From Closterium sp. Naga37s-1 (Eukaryota; Streptophyta; Zygnematophyceae; Desmidiales; Closteriaceae), in assembly GCA_947471745.1 (NCBI GenBank), contig CANJKZ010001146.1:1347501-1411500 (forward strand): a DNA stretch of 64,000 nucleotides, read 5' to 3'. The translations under genes were made by a program, and so were the position numbers. Positions 1 through 9,899 of the stretch are shown piece after piece. Every line of letters begins with the position of its first letter. Position 1 is the first letter of the stretch. Below the pieces are notes generated by a model, which was given only the letters and a program-made list of their open reading frames with translations, did not search any database and was not told where the DNA came from.

Positions 1-840
1 AGAGTGGTGGACGCCACAAGAGATCATGGCACTGAGAATCGAGGTAGGAACTGGTTGGGGGAGGAGGCAGGAACAGGGAGAGGCTGGGAAGGAAGTGTAT
101 GTGAGATGGGCACCGGGCATGGGGGATGAGATAGAGTGGTGGACGCCACAAGAGATCATGGCACTGAGAATCGAGGTAGGAACTGGTTGGGGGAGGAGGC
201 AGGAACAGGGAGAGGCTGGAAAGGAAGTGTATGTGAGATGGGCACCGGGCATGGAGGATGAGATAGAGTGGTGGACGCCACAAGAGATCATGGCACTGAG
301 AATCGAGGTAGGAACTGGTTGGGGGAGGAGGCAGGAACAGGGAGAGGCTGGGAAGGAAGTGTATGTGAGATGGGCACCGGGCATGGGGGATGAGATAGAG
401 TGGTGGACGCCACAAGAGATCATGGCACTGAGAATCGAGGTAGGAACTGGTTGGGGGAGGAGGCAGGAACAGGGAGAGGCTGGGAAGGAAGTGTATGTGA
501 GATGGGCACCGGGCATGGGGGATGAGATAGAGTGGTGGACGCCACAAGAGATCATGGCACTGAGAATCGAGGTAGGAACTGGTTGGGGGAGGAGGCAGGA
601 ACAGGGAGAGGCTGGAAAGGAAGTGTATGTGAGATGGGCACCGGGCATGGAGGATGAGATAGAGTGGTGGACGCCACAAGAGATCATGGCACTAAGAATC
701 GAGGTAGGAACTGGTTGGGGGAGGAGGCAGGAACAGGGAGAGGCTGGGAAGGAAGTGTATGTGAGATGGGCACCGGGCATGGGGGATGGGATAGAGTGGT
801 GGACGCCACAAGAGATCATGGTGCTGCGGATCGAGGTATG
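1..840 (+). repeat. 132-bp satellite built from a METTL14 exon plus its intron
   Basis: Six to seven near-identical 132-bp units start at 1, 133, 265, 397, 529, 661 and 793. Each holds a copy of the exon motif VYVRWAPGMGDEIEWWTP, the exon end GAG, a splice-donor-like GTAGGA, and a 48-base purine-rich spacer. Because 132 is 44 codons, the array stays open for about 270 residues. The intact exon just downstream (877-965) reads [10 protein letters not shown]; the satellite units carry extra bases at that point, so they cannot simply replace it in frame. The array runs off the left edge. Confidence 0.93.
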
Positions 841-876
841 AACTAGGGGGGGAGGAGGGGATAGGAACTGGGGTAG

Positions 877-3800
877 GTTGGGAGGAGTATGTGCGGCGGG
901 CACCGGGCATGGGGGACGGGATAGAGTGGTGGACGCCCCAACAGATTATGGCTCTGAGAATTGAGGTACGTATTCTTAGGGGAGGTAGGAAGTGGGAGAA
1001 GTAGGATCCAGGGAAGGTATGTAGGAATTTAGCGTTTTGAGGCGTCTCAAAACATTTCTTTTATCACGTGGTAGGAATTGAGCGAGGTTGAGTGAGGGGG
1101 CCCCCAGGCAGGCATGGGGGATGAGTGAGATCGAGTGGTGGACACCCGAACAGATTTTGGCTCTGAATATTGAGGTACGTATTAGGGGAGGTAGGAAGTG
1201 GGGGAAGTAGGATCTGGGGGAGGTAGGTAGGAATTGAGCGAGGTTGAGAGGGGGCCCCCAGGCAGGCATGGGGGATGAGTGAGATCGAGTGCTGTGGCAG
1301 GCCATAGCAGTCGCACCCTCCTTGAGTGGTCCTTAATATTGAAAATACGTCACTGGTACAGCACACTATTGACACGGGCAGGAGCTGTCAGTAATAAGTA
1401 ACGTCACTGGTACAGCACATTATTGACACGGGCAGACAAGTAGGGCAGACAAGTAGGGCAGACAAGTAGGGCAGACAAGTAGGGCAGACAAGTAGGGCAG
1501 ACAAGTAGGGCAGACAAGTAGGGCAGACAAGTAGGGCAGAACAGACTATGGCAGCTCGAGTAGAGGTTTGCTTGAGGACCCCCGAGCAGAGGCCACGTGT
1601 ATTGAGGGTATTTTTGAGACGTCTCAATACACATGGTCCTCCGTGCAGAGCGTTTGTCTCGCTGTCCTAATACAGCACGAGTTGATGGAAATAAGGCCTC
1701 CGCAGCCCACCTGTCTCAATACACATGGTCCCCCGGTCCTCCGTGCTCCCTCCTCCGTGCATGGAGTTTGTCTCGCTGTCCTAATACAGCAATTTTTTGA
1801 TGCCTTCTGATTTTTTAGGCGCCTCAAAATGAGCAGCCGCCGAAATGCCTTATGAGTGGAGTCCTTCGTCTTTACTTACTTTCTACTGTGTCTCTTTCGT
1901 CTGCTTGTTATGCTCCCAACCCCTCCTCTCCTCCCTTCCCCCTAGGCCATAGCAGACACGCCTTCTTTCGTCTTCCTGTGGGTGGGGGATGCTGAGGGCC
2001 TGGAGTATGGGCGCATGTGCCTCAAGAAGGTACGCCTCTCCCCCCCTCTCGCGCACATGTGTCTCAACGAGGGTAGTTCCGTCTGCCCACATTGCTGTAT
2101 GAATGTGTCTGCCCGCCCCCCCTCGTGTCTTCCTGTGGGTGGGGGATGCGGAGGGGTTGGAGTATGGGCGCATGTGCCTCAAGAAGGTACGCCTCTCCCC
2201 CCCTCTCGCGCACATGTGTCTCAACGAGGGTAGTTCCGTCTGCCCACATTGCTGTATGAATGTGTCTGCCCGCCCCCCCTTGTGTCTTCCTGTGGGTGGG
2301 GGATGCGGAGGGGTTGGAGTATGGGCGCATTTGCCTCAAGAAGGTACGCCTCTCCCCCCCTACTCATGCATGTGAGGAAGAAGATGAGAAAATGAAGTAG
2401 CCACTTTCATCCCCTCATCCATCCACCTTATGCGCATGTGCGTGTATAAGATATGTCGTGCTATTTATCAAACCAATTTTTGTCCTTGTTAAGAGCTCGG
2501 TAGTCAGTGCATATGTGCAGATGCATGCACATGAAGTTATGTTTTGAGGCGCCTCAAAACTAGATGCACATTAAGTTATGAGGTGATGTCAAGGGATTTT
2601 TTGTGCACTGCATGACATCTGCTGGGTGAATACCAACCAGGAGGGAGCGAGAGTTGCTGTCATGCCTCCCTCCCCTTCTCCTCTTGCAACCTGTCATGCC
2701 TCTTTCTTCCTCCCCCTCCCTCCCCTTCATACAAACAGTGGGGATTTCGGCGCTGTGAGGATATTTGTTGGGTGAAGACCAACCGTGAGAAGCCTGATAG
2801 CCCCTGGGGGCATACTTCCGAGACTCTGTTTCAACACTCCAAGGTGCAGTGCGGTGCAGGGTGGTATGGTTCGGTGTGGCATGGTGCAGTGGGTTTCAGC
2901 GTGGGGGGCTGTGGAAGATGTATGTGATTTGAAGTGCTCCCATCTGCTGCCGTGCCCCTGCCTGCCTGCTCCCAACCCTCTTGTTTTCTCCTTTCTTCCC
3001 GTTCTCTCTTTTGTTTTAACAGTCGATTAAAGAATTTTTCCCGTTTTCATTTGTTTTTTTGAGTTGACTAAAAATAATTCATGTTCTCTATATTGATTCC
3101 ACCACCCCCTTTGACCTACCCTCCCTCCCGACCCCCACTCCCTTTCCTTTCCCCAGGAACACTGTCTGATGGGCATCAGAAGAACAGTCAGGAGGAGCAT
3201 CGACACTCATGTCTTTCACACTAACATCGACACTCATGTCTTTCACACTAACATCGACACTCATGTCTTTCACACTAACATCGACACTCATGTCTTTCAC
3301 ACTACTTGCCCCCCTCCCCCTGCTTCCCTTTCCCCTCCCTATCTCCCAGGAGCACTGTCTGATGGGCATCAGAGAGACTCAGTCAGGAGGGGCACAGATG
3401 GGTATGTCATCCATGCCAACACTGGCACCAAAGTGCTTGATTCAACCTTTCTCTTCCTGTACCCCCTGTTTTTCCCCCTTCCTGTTCCCCTTCCTTCTCC
3501 ACTCCTCCCCTCTCCATTTCCCCAGGAGCACTGTCTGATGGGCATCAGGGGCACAGTGAGGAGGAGCACAGACGGCCACGTCATTCATGCCAACATTGAC
3601 ACCGATGTGCTTATATCGGAGCAGCCGCCGTTTGGTAAGTGACTGTAGCTGATGTGCTTATGTTGGAGCAGCTGTCTTTGTATTTTTTTCTTCAATCACT
3701 CTCATCGCCTGTACATCCCTTTCAACCGCCCTCAACTGTTCTCAACTGTGCTCCACCCTTTAAACCGCGCTCAACCGCTCTCATCATCCTTGTCTGCAAG

Positions 3801-4785
3801 AAGCACAAGAAACATAACTCCCTCATTGATGGCGTCATTCCTAAACCGTTTCGTCCCATCTTCACCGTTTTCAACCACTTTTAACTGCCCTCAACGTCTC
3901 TCAACGCAACCCCTCTACACTTATTCTCCTGTGCAGGGAGCACGGAGAAGCCTGAGGAGCTCTACTCTCTGATCGAGCACTTTGCCCTCGGGCGGCGGCG
4001 CATCGAATTGTTTGGCGCTGACCACAATATCCGGGCAGGCTGGCTGACCGTGGGGAAATCTCTCACCTCCTCAAATTTCAACCCTCAGGTGATTGGTCAC
4101 GGCCAGATGATTTCCCTTACTTATACTTTCCCCCACTCCCCCCTCCCCCCCACTTTTCCCTGTGTTGTTTAGGATGCTTTTCTTCATGCTGTTGTATTCT
4201 CCGTGTGTGCATTTATGCTGTTTTCGTTGCATTTATTCTCCGTGTGTGCATTTAAAATGGAACGTATAGCAGACCACTCAGGCTGCTCGTTCAGCATCCT
4301 CAACATGTAATTTACCACACCACACCCATTTTAAGATGTAATTAACCACACCACACCCCTTCCGCTCCGGCTTGGTACGTCTTTCCTACCAGACCTACTG
4401 CAAGCTCTTTGCCGGACCTGACGGGAAGGTTTGGCAAGGCACGGGCCGAGGCAATCCCCGACCTGGAGCGCCGCACCTGCTGGTTACCACGCCTGAGATC
4501 GAGGCTCTCCGACCCAAGTCCCCGCCGAACCGCCAGCAGCATGGGAACCAGCCCCAGGCCCCCATTCAGCCACAAAATCAATTTCAGCCTCCGGGCAATA
4601 TGGGAAATAACCCGCCTTTTGGAGGAATGGGAGGTCTGGGGGGTCATGCTGGGCCAGGGATGGCAAATAATGGTCCGAGTGGAGGTTCGTTTGGTGCTGG
4701 TTCGGGCCCAGGTCAGATGCATGAAGGGCAGGGTGGGGGAGGTGGGAAAAGAACGCCTCCAGTCCCACAAAACTTTCAAAATTGA
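877..4785 (+). CDS. METTL14: METTL14-like m6A RNA methyltransferase subunit, 3' part (multi-exon)
   Basis: This is the non-catalytic, RNA-binding partner family of the nuclear METTL3/METTL14 mRNA N6-adenosine methyltransferase (MT-A70 fold). The 5' part lies left of the window. Intact exons that join in frame are 877-965 ([18 protein letters not shown]), 1946-2029 ([18 protein letters not shown]), 2739-2843 ([15 protein letters not shown]), 3526-3634 ([17 protein letters not shown]), 3937-4088 ([20 protein letters not shown], then RPGWLTVG-like AGWLTVG) and 4393-4785 ([22 protein letters not shown], then a Gly/Pro/Asn/Gln-rich tail). All internal junctions are GT/AG and the phases close exactly. 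The order of motifs follows the METTL14 C-terminal half, and the Gly-rich tail replaces the RGG tail of animal proteins. Unusually, several exons are preceded or followed by degenerate copies, so isoforms or gene-model errors are possible. Family assignment is strong; expression is not known. Confidence 0.9.
1034..1053. repeat. palindrome TTTTGAGGCG/..CTCAAAA, copy 1
   Basis: The sequence GTTTTGAGGCGTCTCAAAAC has perfect 8-base arms. It is flanked by short direct repeats (GTAGGAATTTAGC before, GTAGGAATTGAGC after). Confidence 0.8.
1082..1330 (+). repeat. two decayed copies of the same METTL14 exon
   Basis: Copies at about 1085-1174 and 1230-1320 resemble exon 877-965 but carry frame breaks. 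One ends in GAG followed by a donor-like GTACGT at 1171. The other runs into a fragment resembling the start of the next exon (GCCATAGCAG, about 1300). They lie in what should be the intron between 965 and 1946. Confidence 0.75.
1431..1539 (+). repeat. 13-bp minisatellite in a METTL14 intron
   Basis: GGCAGACAAGTAG is repeated about eight times without change. A 34-bp segment just upstream (about 1348-1382) also recurs at about 1403-1436, and the array starts at the end of that second copy. Confidence 0.95.
1611..1830. repeat. pair of related palindromes bounding a short duplicated segment
   Basis: TTGAGACGTCTCAA (1613-1626) and TTAGGCGCCTCAAAA (from about 1815) belong to the same palindrome family. 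Between them, the segment starting CTCAATACACATGG occurs twice (about 1622 and 1715), each copy ending in CTGTCCTAATACAGCA. Confidence 0.7.
1946..2350 (+). repeat. 157-bp tandem triplication covering a METTL14 exon
   Basis: The exon segment CTTCCTGTGGGTGGGGGATG begins at 1972, 2129 and 2286, so the period is exactly 157 bp. Each copy ends with CTCAAGAAG and a donor GTACGC. Only the first copy has the full exon start and an acceptor (AG at 1944-1945). Copies 2 and 3 lack the ADTPSF start, so they look like 3' exon halves with donors. Confidence 0.92.
2541..2560. repeat. perfect 20-bp palindrome, copy 4
   Basis: GTTTTGAGGCGCCTCAAAAC is self-complementary over its full length and sits in a METTL14 intron. 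An imperfect direct repeat flanks it: GCATGCACATGAAGTTAT before and AGATGCACATTAAGTTAT after. Confidence 0.9.
3157..3634 (+). repeat. three tandem copies of the EHCLMGI exon of METTL14
   Basis: Copies start after AG acceptors at 3157, 3350 and 3526. Copy 1 has an internal 27-bp expansion repeated four times (peptide HVFHTNIDT). Copy 2 has a small frame disruption. Copy 3 is intact and ends in FG before donor GTAAGT at 3635. Each copy brings its own pyrimidine tract, so copies 1 and 2 could still be recognised by the spliceosome. Confidence 0.9.
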
Positions 4786-5390
4786 GATTCGAATTATCCT
4801 GATTTTATTCTTCTTTGGTAGTTGAACTTAGCTGTGATTTGTTCCTACAGTTTTAATAAAAAATTGCAACAAAAGGATGTTCGTCGTTCTACACTACGCA
4901 CCTGTGATGCTGTCGTGGTAAAACGATGTCTTCACGTTTCACAATCGAGTCTCAATCGCTCAGCAACGCGTGTCGAGCTGCAGTTGGCTAGCTGCAGTTT
5001 CATCTCATTCATTATCCGCGTTATAGAGAAGACGCACAGCCTGGATTCCTCCGCGTTATAGAGAAGACGTCACAACAAACCATTCAGATTTCTACGACAT
5101 TCAGGTTCTCACGACATCACTGGACGTTTTTGCTGACCAGTCACCTTTTATTTGGTTCTGTTTCGTATTTTATGCATTCTAGATTCCTCTCCCTCGAGAT
5201 TGTCGCGTCGAGCCACACGACGCGCGACTGGCCGTGATTTGCGGTAGTCTGTTTTCACGACGGCTAGTCGGCGTCAGCGCCTCGTGCCGGCAGAACAGTC
5301 CGTAACGCCCAAAAAAGTTCTCTATAACGGATATACCAGATTCGGGAATTTTCTTCAATCGTCGATACCGCCCCGCGCCAATTTGTCGAT
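4786..5390. other. intergenic region between METTL14-like and cyclase genes
   Basis: No coding signal was recognised. A polyadenylation-like AATAAA lies at about 4855 in the METTL14 3' UTR. The segment from about 5170 is presumably the promoter and 5' leader of the downstream gene, but no clear TATA box was seen. Confidence 0.5.
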
Positions 5391-8300
5391 ATGGCCGCTG
5401 CAAGCTCTGCAATTGCCACGTCAGCCGCCGCATCAACCGCCACCGGGTTCCAATCACCTAAATACTCCGCCTATGGCCACGTGCCACGTGTCAGCTATCC
5501 TCTTTCTCGCGCACGCACATCCGGGCCTGTCCTCGCGGCCGCGGCTCGTCCTTCCGTCTCCCGCCAAAGATTGTCTCTCGGCTCCGGATTTTCAGGAGCT
5601 AGGGTCAGGATTTCTGAACCAGGATCGCTAACTAATGGCGTCATCCCACGTGTTGGAAGACCTTTCAAACAACTGGGCCTGCTGGTTTCGGCCACGTGGC
5701 TTGAAAACAAGTGATTGCGTGCGTGCGCTCTGGCGTAAGTTATATACTGTTGTTTAAGTGAAACGTTTAGGGAGTTAGCCACTGCTGTGAGTGCGTATGC
5801 TCTTTACTGTTCTGATTGTGAAATGTTTACGGTGCTAGCCGCTGCCGCGATTGCATGCGTGGCACCTTCAATTTCCGCATTCACATCATGCCACGCGTTC
5901 ACTTCACCTGTCCTGTCCCGCCACGTCGTCTAATGTGCTGACGTGGCAGGGCCGTGGTGGATGCACCATCTGTCCCGCTCCCATTGGCCTTCGACCTGTG
6001 GATGGACCGAGAGCTCATCCCTTCCTGGATGCCCTGGATTGCTTCAGTAAAAGTAAGCATTTCTGATCCCCGCTATAATCTGACCTGTGGATGCCTTGGA
6101 TTGCTTCAGTAAAAGTGAGTGCTGCTTTCTGCTCTTTCTTGGGTGTCCTGGATTGTATTAGTGAAAGTGAATTATTAACATCCCCCCGTTATAAGCTGAC
6201 CGAGTGCTATGCATTACTCCCTCCCTGTGGTTTCCGTCCAGCCTTGATTCGGCTCATCTCTCTCACCCCCTCTCCCTTCCCTTTTCCCTTCCTCTCCCCT
6301 TCCCTACCCCTCCATTCATCTTTCCCTTCTTCCCCACTCCCCCAACCTCACCCTCCCCCCTCGCCCTACCCTCCCGTTGCTTCACTCTTCTTTCCCCTCC
6401 CGGGCCCCCAGGTGTGTGACAACAAGCCAGAGCTGTCCACGTGTACCCTCCGTTCCAACACATTCGGGCAGAACCTCGAGTTTTCCTCCTTCCCCAAGTT
6501 CCCTCAACTCCCCCTCCCCCGCGTCTCCCCCTCCCCCGCGTCTCTCCTTCCCCGCTTCTTCCCCTCGCCTTTCCCCAGGTGCGTGACGACAAACCAGAGC
6601 TCTCCACGTGGACCCTTCACTACACCGCGTTTGGGCAGAATTTCGAGTTTTCATGGCTGGCCAAGAACCTGCAGGTGAGATGAGGAGGGGGGGGGGGGGG
6701 GGAGAGGGGGTGAGGAGGGGAAGAATGGTATGAATGAAGGAATGCCGTTGGGCAGAAGCTAGAGTTCTCCAGTTTTGAGACGTCTCAAAACTAGAATGGC
6801 ATGAATGAAGGAATGCCGTTGGGCAGAAGCTCGAGTTCTCCTGGCTCGCCAAGAACCTGCAGGTGAGTGCGGGAGATGGCTATTGGCAGGTATGACCTGT
6901 ACGGATTGAGGGAGTGGGGAGAGGGTGAACAATACAGTTGCTACACCGCCTTCTGGCAGAAGCTAGAGTTCTCCTGGCTCGCCAAGAACCTGCAGGTGAG
7001 AGCGGGAGAGCGTGCAGATATGTCCTGTACGGATTGGGGGAAGAGGGGAGTGGGGAAGGGGGGGAGGCGGGAAACTAAGTCGCTACAATGCGTTTGGGCA
7101 GAACTTCGAGTTCTCCTGGCTTGCCAAGAACCGAGCGGGAGAGTTCCGATATGGCTCGGGGGAAAGTGGGAGAGGAAAGGGGGAGAGGAAAGGGGGGGGG
7201 GGGGGAGAGTAATCTAGTAACGCTCCTGGGAAGAACCTCGAGTTCTCTTGTCTTTCCTCCCACCACATCTTCTTTATCAATCCTTCCATCTCTTCCCCCT
7301 CTCATCCTCCCTCCCACCAGCCCATCCACCATCAGAAGATCCACTGGAATTCCCTGGATGGTCTCCCCAACAGTAATACCTGCTTTGTATAAAACAACTC
7401 TCCCCTCTCTCCCTCTCCCTCCTCCCCCTCTCTTTCGCTCCATCTCCCTCCCACCAGCCCATCCACCATCAGAAGATCCGCTGGAGATCCCTAGATGATC
7501 TCCCCAACAGTGGCCCCATCTGCTTCTTTGCTGCGTTGCCCCTCCCACTCATCTCTCTCTCCCCTCTTCCATCTCCTTCCTCCCGCACCAGCCCATCCAC
7601 CATCAGAAGATCCACTGGAGATCCCTAGATGGTCTCCCCAACAGTGGGGCTGTCCGTTTCTTCCCCAGTGGTCCTAACGGCTGCAAGCTGGAGGTACTGC
7701 GGTATGGTGTGGTGCGGTGCGATGTGGTGTGGTCTGATGTGACATGGTGTGGTGTGGTTGTTCGCCTCTGAGTTTCTGTTTTTCCTCCTGCAGTGACCCC
7801 ACCAGTGCTTCGGACTGCGAGCTGCAGATACTGCAGTGTGGCGTGGTCTACTGCGGTTTGGTTAGGTGGTGTCTCCATTGAGACTGTAGTTCGTTGTGCA
7901 GTCTGTCTGTATTCTCGTGCAGGCACTCTCCTCGTAAATTCCCCTACAGGATATTTTTTTTTCCGGATTATCTGACATGCAGTATTTACACCCGCCACAT
8001 CTGCAATCTCTTCCCTCCCCCCCCCCCCACCCCATTTACCCCCCGCCCCCCCTGCTGCGAATCCTTGCAGATGACCATTTCTTATGAGGTGCCTGGCATT
8101 CTCGTCCCCTTTTATTACCTTTCGTATCAATATATGCTCCGAATTGTGTTCTTCACACGCCCTTGTGTGCCTTCCATCCCGCGCCTCGCATTCTTGCAGA
8201 TGACCATTTCATATGAGGTGCCCGGCATTCTCGTCCCCGTTGCGAACGTACGCTCCTCTCAGCCTTCACTTGTCTGCAACTTTCTCAGCTTTCAGCTGTC

Positions 8301-8935
8301 TAAAAAAATCTCACCTTTTAGTCTTTTTATCTTTCAATCGTGTCAAGATTCCTCTGCGCCACAGTTGAGCCAGCTACCGCCGAGCCAGCTGTTGCTGAGA
8401 GAAATAAAATAGCAGATCAAGAACAAATGCTATTTTATTTGTTTGTTTGTTTGTTTGTTTGTTCTTCTCATCTCCGCTTCCCTCCGCTGAAAGCTGAGAA
8501 AGTTGCAGAGAATTCTCATAATGGTTTTTTGTTTGTTCTTCTCATCTCCGCTTCCCTTTTCCGCACCCCGTCCCACCCCGTCTTGCTTCCCCATCAGAGC
8601 CTAGCCTTGTTAATGCAGTTTGAGCGGTTTGTGGAGTCTGATCCCTCATTCCTCTATCTTCCTCACTCCCCTCCCCTCCCCTCCTCTCCTTCCCATCAGA
8701 GCCTAGCCCCATTGGTGCCGGGCATCATTCAGGCCGTGGGCAGTTTGTGGAGTATGCACAATCTGTTCCCTCATTCCTCTTTCTTCCCCTCCCATTCCCC
8801 CTTTCCCCCCACCCCTCCTCCCCTCCTCTCCTTTCCCACCAGAGCCTAGCCCCATTGGTGCAGAGCATCATTCAAGCCGACCTTGAGCGGTTTGTGGAGT
8901 ATGCCAAAAAGATACAGCAGCAGAAGGCTAAATAA
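5391..8935 (+). CDS. chloroplast SRPBCC (polyketide cyclase/dehydrase-like) protein, multi-exon
   Basis: The encoded protein matches the plant and algal plastid family annotated as polyketide cyclase/dehydrase and lipid transport protein (START/SRPBCC fold); the biochemical role is unknown. A Ser/Ala-rich first exon from ATG 5391 looks like a transit peptide. The conserved domain lies in exons 5950-6052 (VVDAPSVPLPLAFDLWMDRE, SWMPWIASVK), 6579-6674 (DKPELSTWTLHYTAFGQNFE, FSWLAKNLQ), 7592-7693 (PIHHQKIHWRSLDGLPNSGA, VRFFPSGPNGCKLE), 8200-8247 (MTISYEVPGILVPVAN) and 8843-8935 (SLAPLVQSIIQADLERFVEY, then stop). These exons join without frame breaks. The end of exon 1 is not resolved: a strong GTAAGT donor at 5735 lies just past an in-frame TGA at 5712. 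Each domain exon has extra degenerate copies in the neighbouring introns. Confidence 0.85.
6018..6172 (+). repeat. exon-end copies (MPWIASVK) in the cyclase gene
   Basis: The end of exon 5950-6052 is repeated downstream at about 6085-6113 (again followed by a donor, GTGAGT) and more weakly at about 6141-6170 (GTCCTGGATTGTATTAGTGA). The extra copies lack an acceptor of their own and could act as alternative donors or decoys. Confidence 0.8.
6413..7250 (+). repeat. series of full and half copies of the KPELS/FSWLAKNLQ exon
   Basis: A degenerate full copy starts at 6413 after a CCCCAG acceptor (KPELSTCTLRSNTFGQNLEF). The intact exon is 6579-6674. Downstream, 3' exon halves recur at about 6746-6770, 6818-6862, 6944-6996, 7082-7133 and 7222-7250. 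At least two of these (ends near 6862 and 6996) keep CTGCAG followed by GTGAG donors. Confidence 0.88.
6722..6841. repeat. perfect 22-bp palindrome between two 49-bp direct repeats
   Basis: The palindrome (6771-6792, core TTTTGAGACGTCTCAAAA) lies exactly between 6722-6770 and 6793-6841, which are the same 49 bp with two differences. The duplicated unit contains the 3' half of a cyclase exon copy, so here an exon-copy junction and the palindrome coincide. Confidence 0.92.
7320..7693 (+). repeat. three tandem copies of the PIHHQKI exon of the cyclase gene
   Basis: Copies start after ACCAG acceptors at about 7320, 7459 and 7592. The first two keep only the first half (to LPNS) before diverging; the third is complete to donor GTACTG at 7694. 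A decayed copy of the second half lies at about 7797-7850 after TCCTGCAG. Confidence 0.9.
8069..8247 (+). repeat. two copies of the TISYEVPGILVP exon
   Basis: Copy 1 starts near 8070 after CCTTGCAG and diverges after LVP. Copy 2 (8200-8247) is intact and followed by donor GTACGC. Confidence 0.9.
8598..8932 (+). repeat. three copies of the final cyclase exon
   Basis: Copies starting with AGCCTAGCC follow CATCAG or CACCAG acceptors at about 8598, 8700 and 8843. The first two lose frame in the IIQADLERF region. The third is intact and contains the stop codon. Confidence 0.88.
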
Positions 8936-9117
8936 ACTGACCGTGTTGGTATATTTATGTTGTGTGCATAGAGGTCTGATTAGTTGCATGTTTGTGAAGA
9001 CCGTTCCTGAGGCATGGTGCAACTGAATCAATGCATACTAGTAGTGTTGCAATTCCTTGAGGTTAGTGTTGCAAGGTTGCAATTCCTTGGTGTTCGGGGA
9101 CGCAGTTCACCTATACT
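8936..9117. other. 3' flank of the cyclase gene
   Basis: No gene was recognised. A short direct repeat (TTGCAATTCCTTG) occurs twice near 9048 and 9078. Confidence 0.4.
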
Positions 9118-9851
9118 TAGGGTACGTTCCTGTGGAGACACTTGTGTCTCAATCCCCTTTTTTCCGAGTCGCGTCTACACATTTTTGCAATCTCGCGTCA
9201 CAAAAAATGAGTGTATCACGAAACTGTGCGACCAGGCGAAATTTACAGCTGTGCTCATTTGATTGGATTTCAAACTTGACTGAACACCTGTTGGGACAAC
9301 TTCAGCTGCAATCCAATTTAGCCAGCGCGGTTCGCAAATGCGATCCCCAGTGGAAGAAGCTGAGGGGTCGTTATCTGCCCGCGGTCAGAAAAAAATAAAC
9401 CCCATCTGGATGGCATGCGATTAGGGGAGCCCCAACCCTAAACACGGGGAGCCCCAACCCTAAACACGGGCAGCCGCATGATTCTGCCCGAAAAGATCGC
9501 ATTTGCAAACACGCACTGGGAAAATTGGATCGCAGTTCAAATTGACCGAACACCTGTTTCTTCAACTGTCTGGTTCGGGTGGGGTTTTGACGAGCGGAAC
9601 TTTTTCCCGCGCAAGATTTCTACTGTGGAATGTCCAGGTGCATTGACATTTCGAACCGCGTACAGAGTTGTTGACAATGACGGGTCGATATGCAACTCAT
9701 CCGCGACATCAGCGCGTTTCACGCTGACAAATGAAAAATACATTAAAACTCGCACAAGGGCGACACGCGTTTGTGACATTGTACGTTATAAGCTGGTTTT
9801 ACGCGTCACAAAAGGATTGAGACACAAGTGTCTCCACAGGAACGCACCCTA
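9118..9851. mobile_element. non-autonomous foldback/TIR DNA element
   Basis: Termini 9118-9155 and 9814-9851 are 38-bp inverted repeats with one mismatch (TAGGGTACGTTCCTGTGGAG on the left). Both sides can be read as TA then GGGT, compatible with a TA target duplication. A second inverted pair of about 42 bp lies inside (about 9301-9345 against 9497-9540). No transposase was recognised; an open frame at 9478-9924 has no recognisable domain and is probably spurious. Confidence 0.75.
9425..9471 (+). repeat. 21-bp direct duplication at the centre of the foldback element
   Basis: GGAGCCCCAACCCTAAACAC occurs twice in a row between the inner inverted repeats. Confidence 0.85.
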
Positions 9852-9899
9852 CTACAGACGCCTACAATGCCAGTGTTTGAGGGTTAATCCCGTAACTAG

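Noticed and set aside
1431..1539. 13-bp array as telomeric or centromeric repeat
   Set aside because: It is short, intronic and of a sequence unlike known telomeric motifs.
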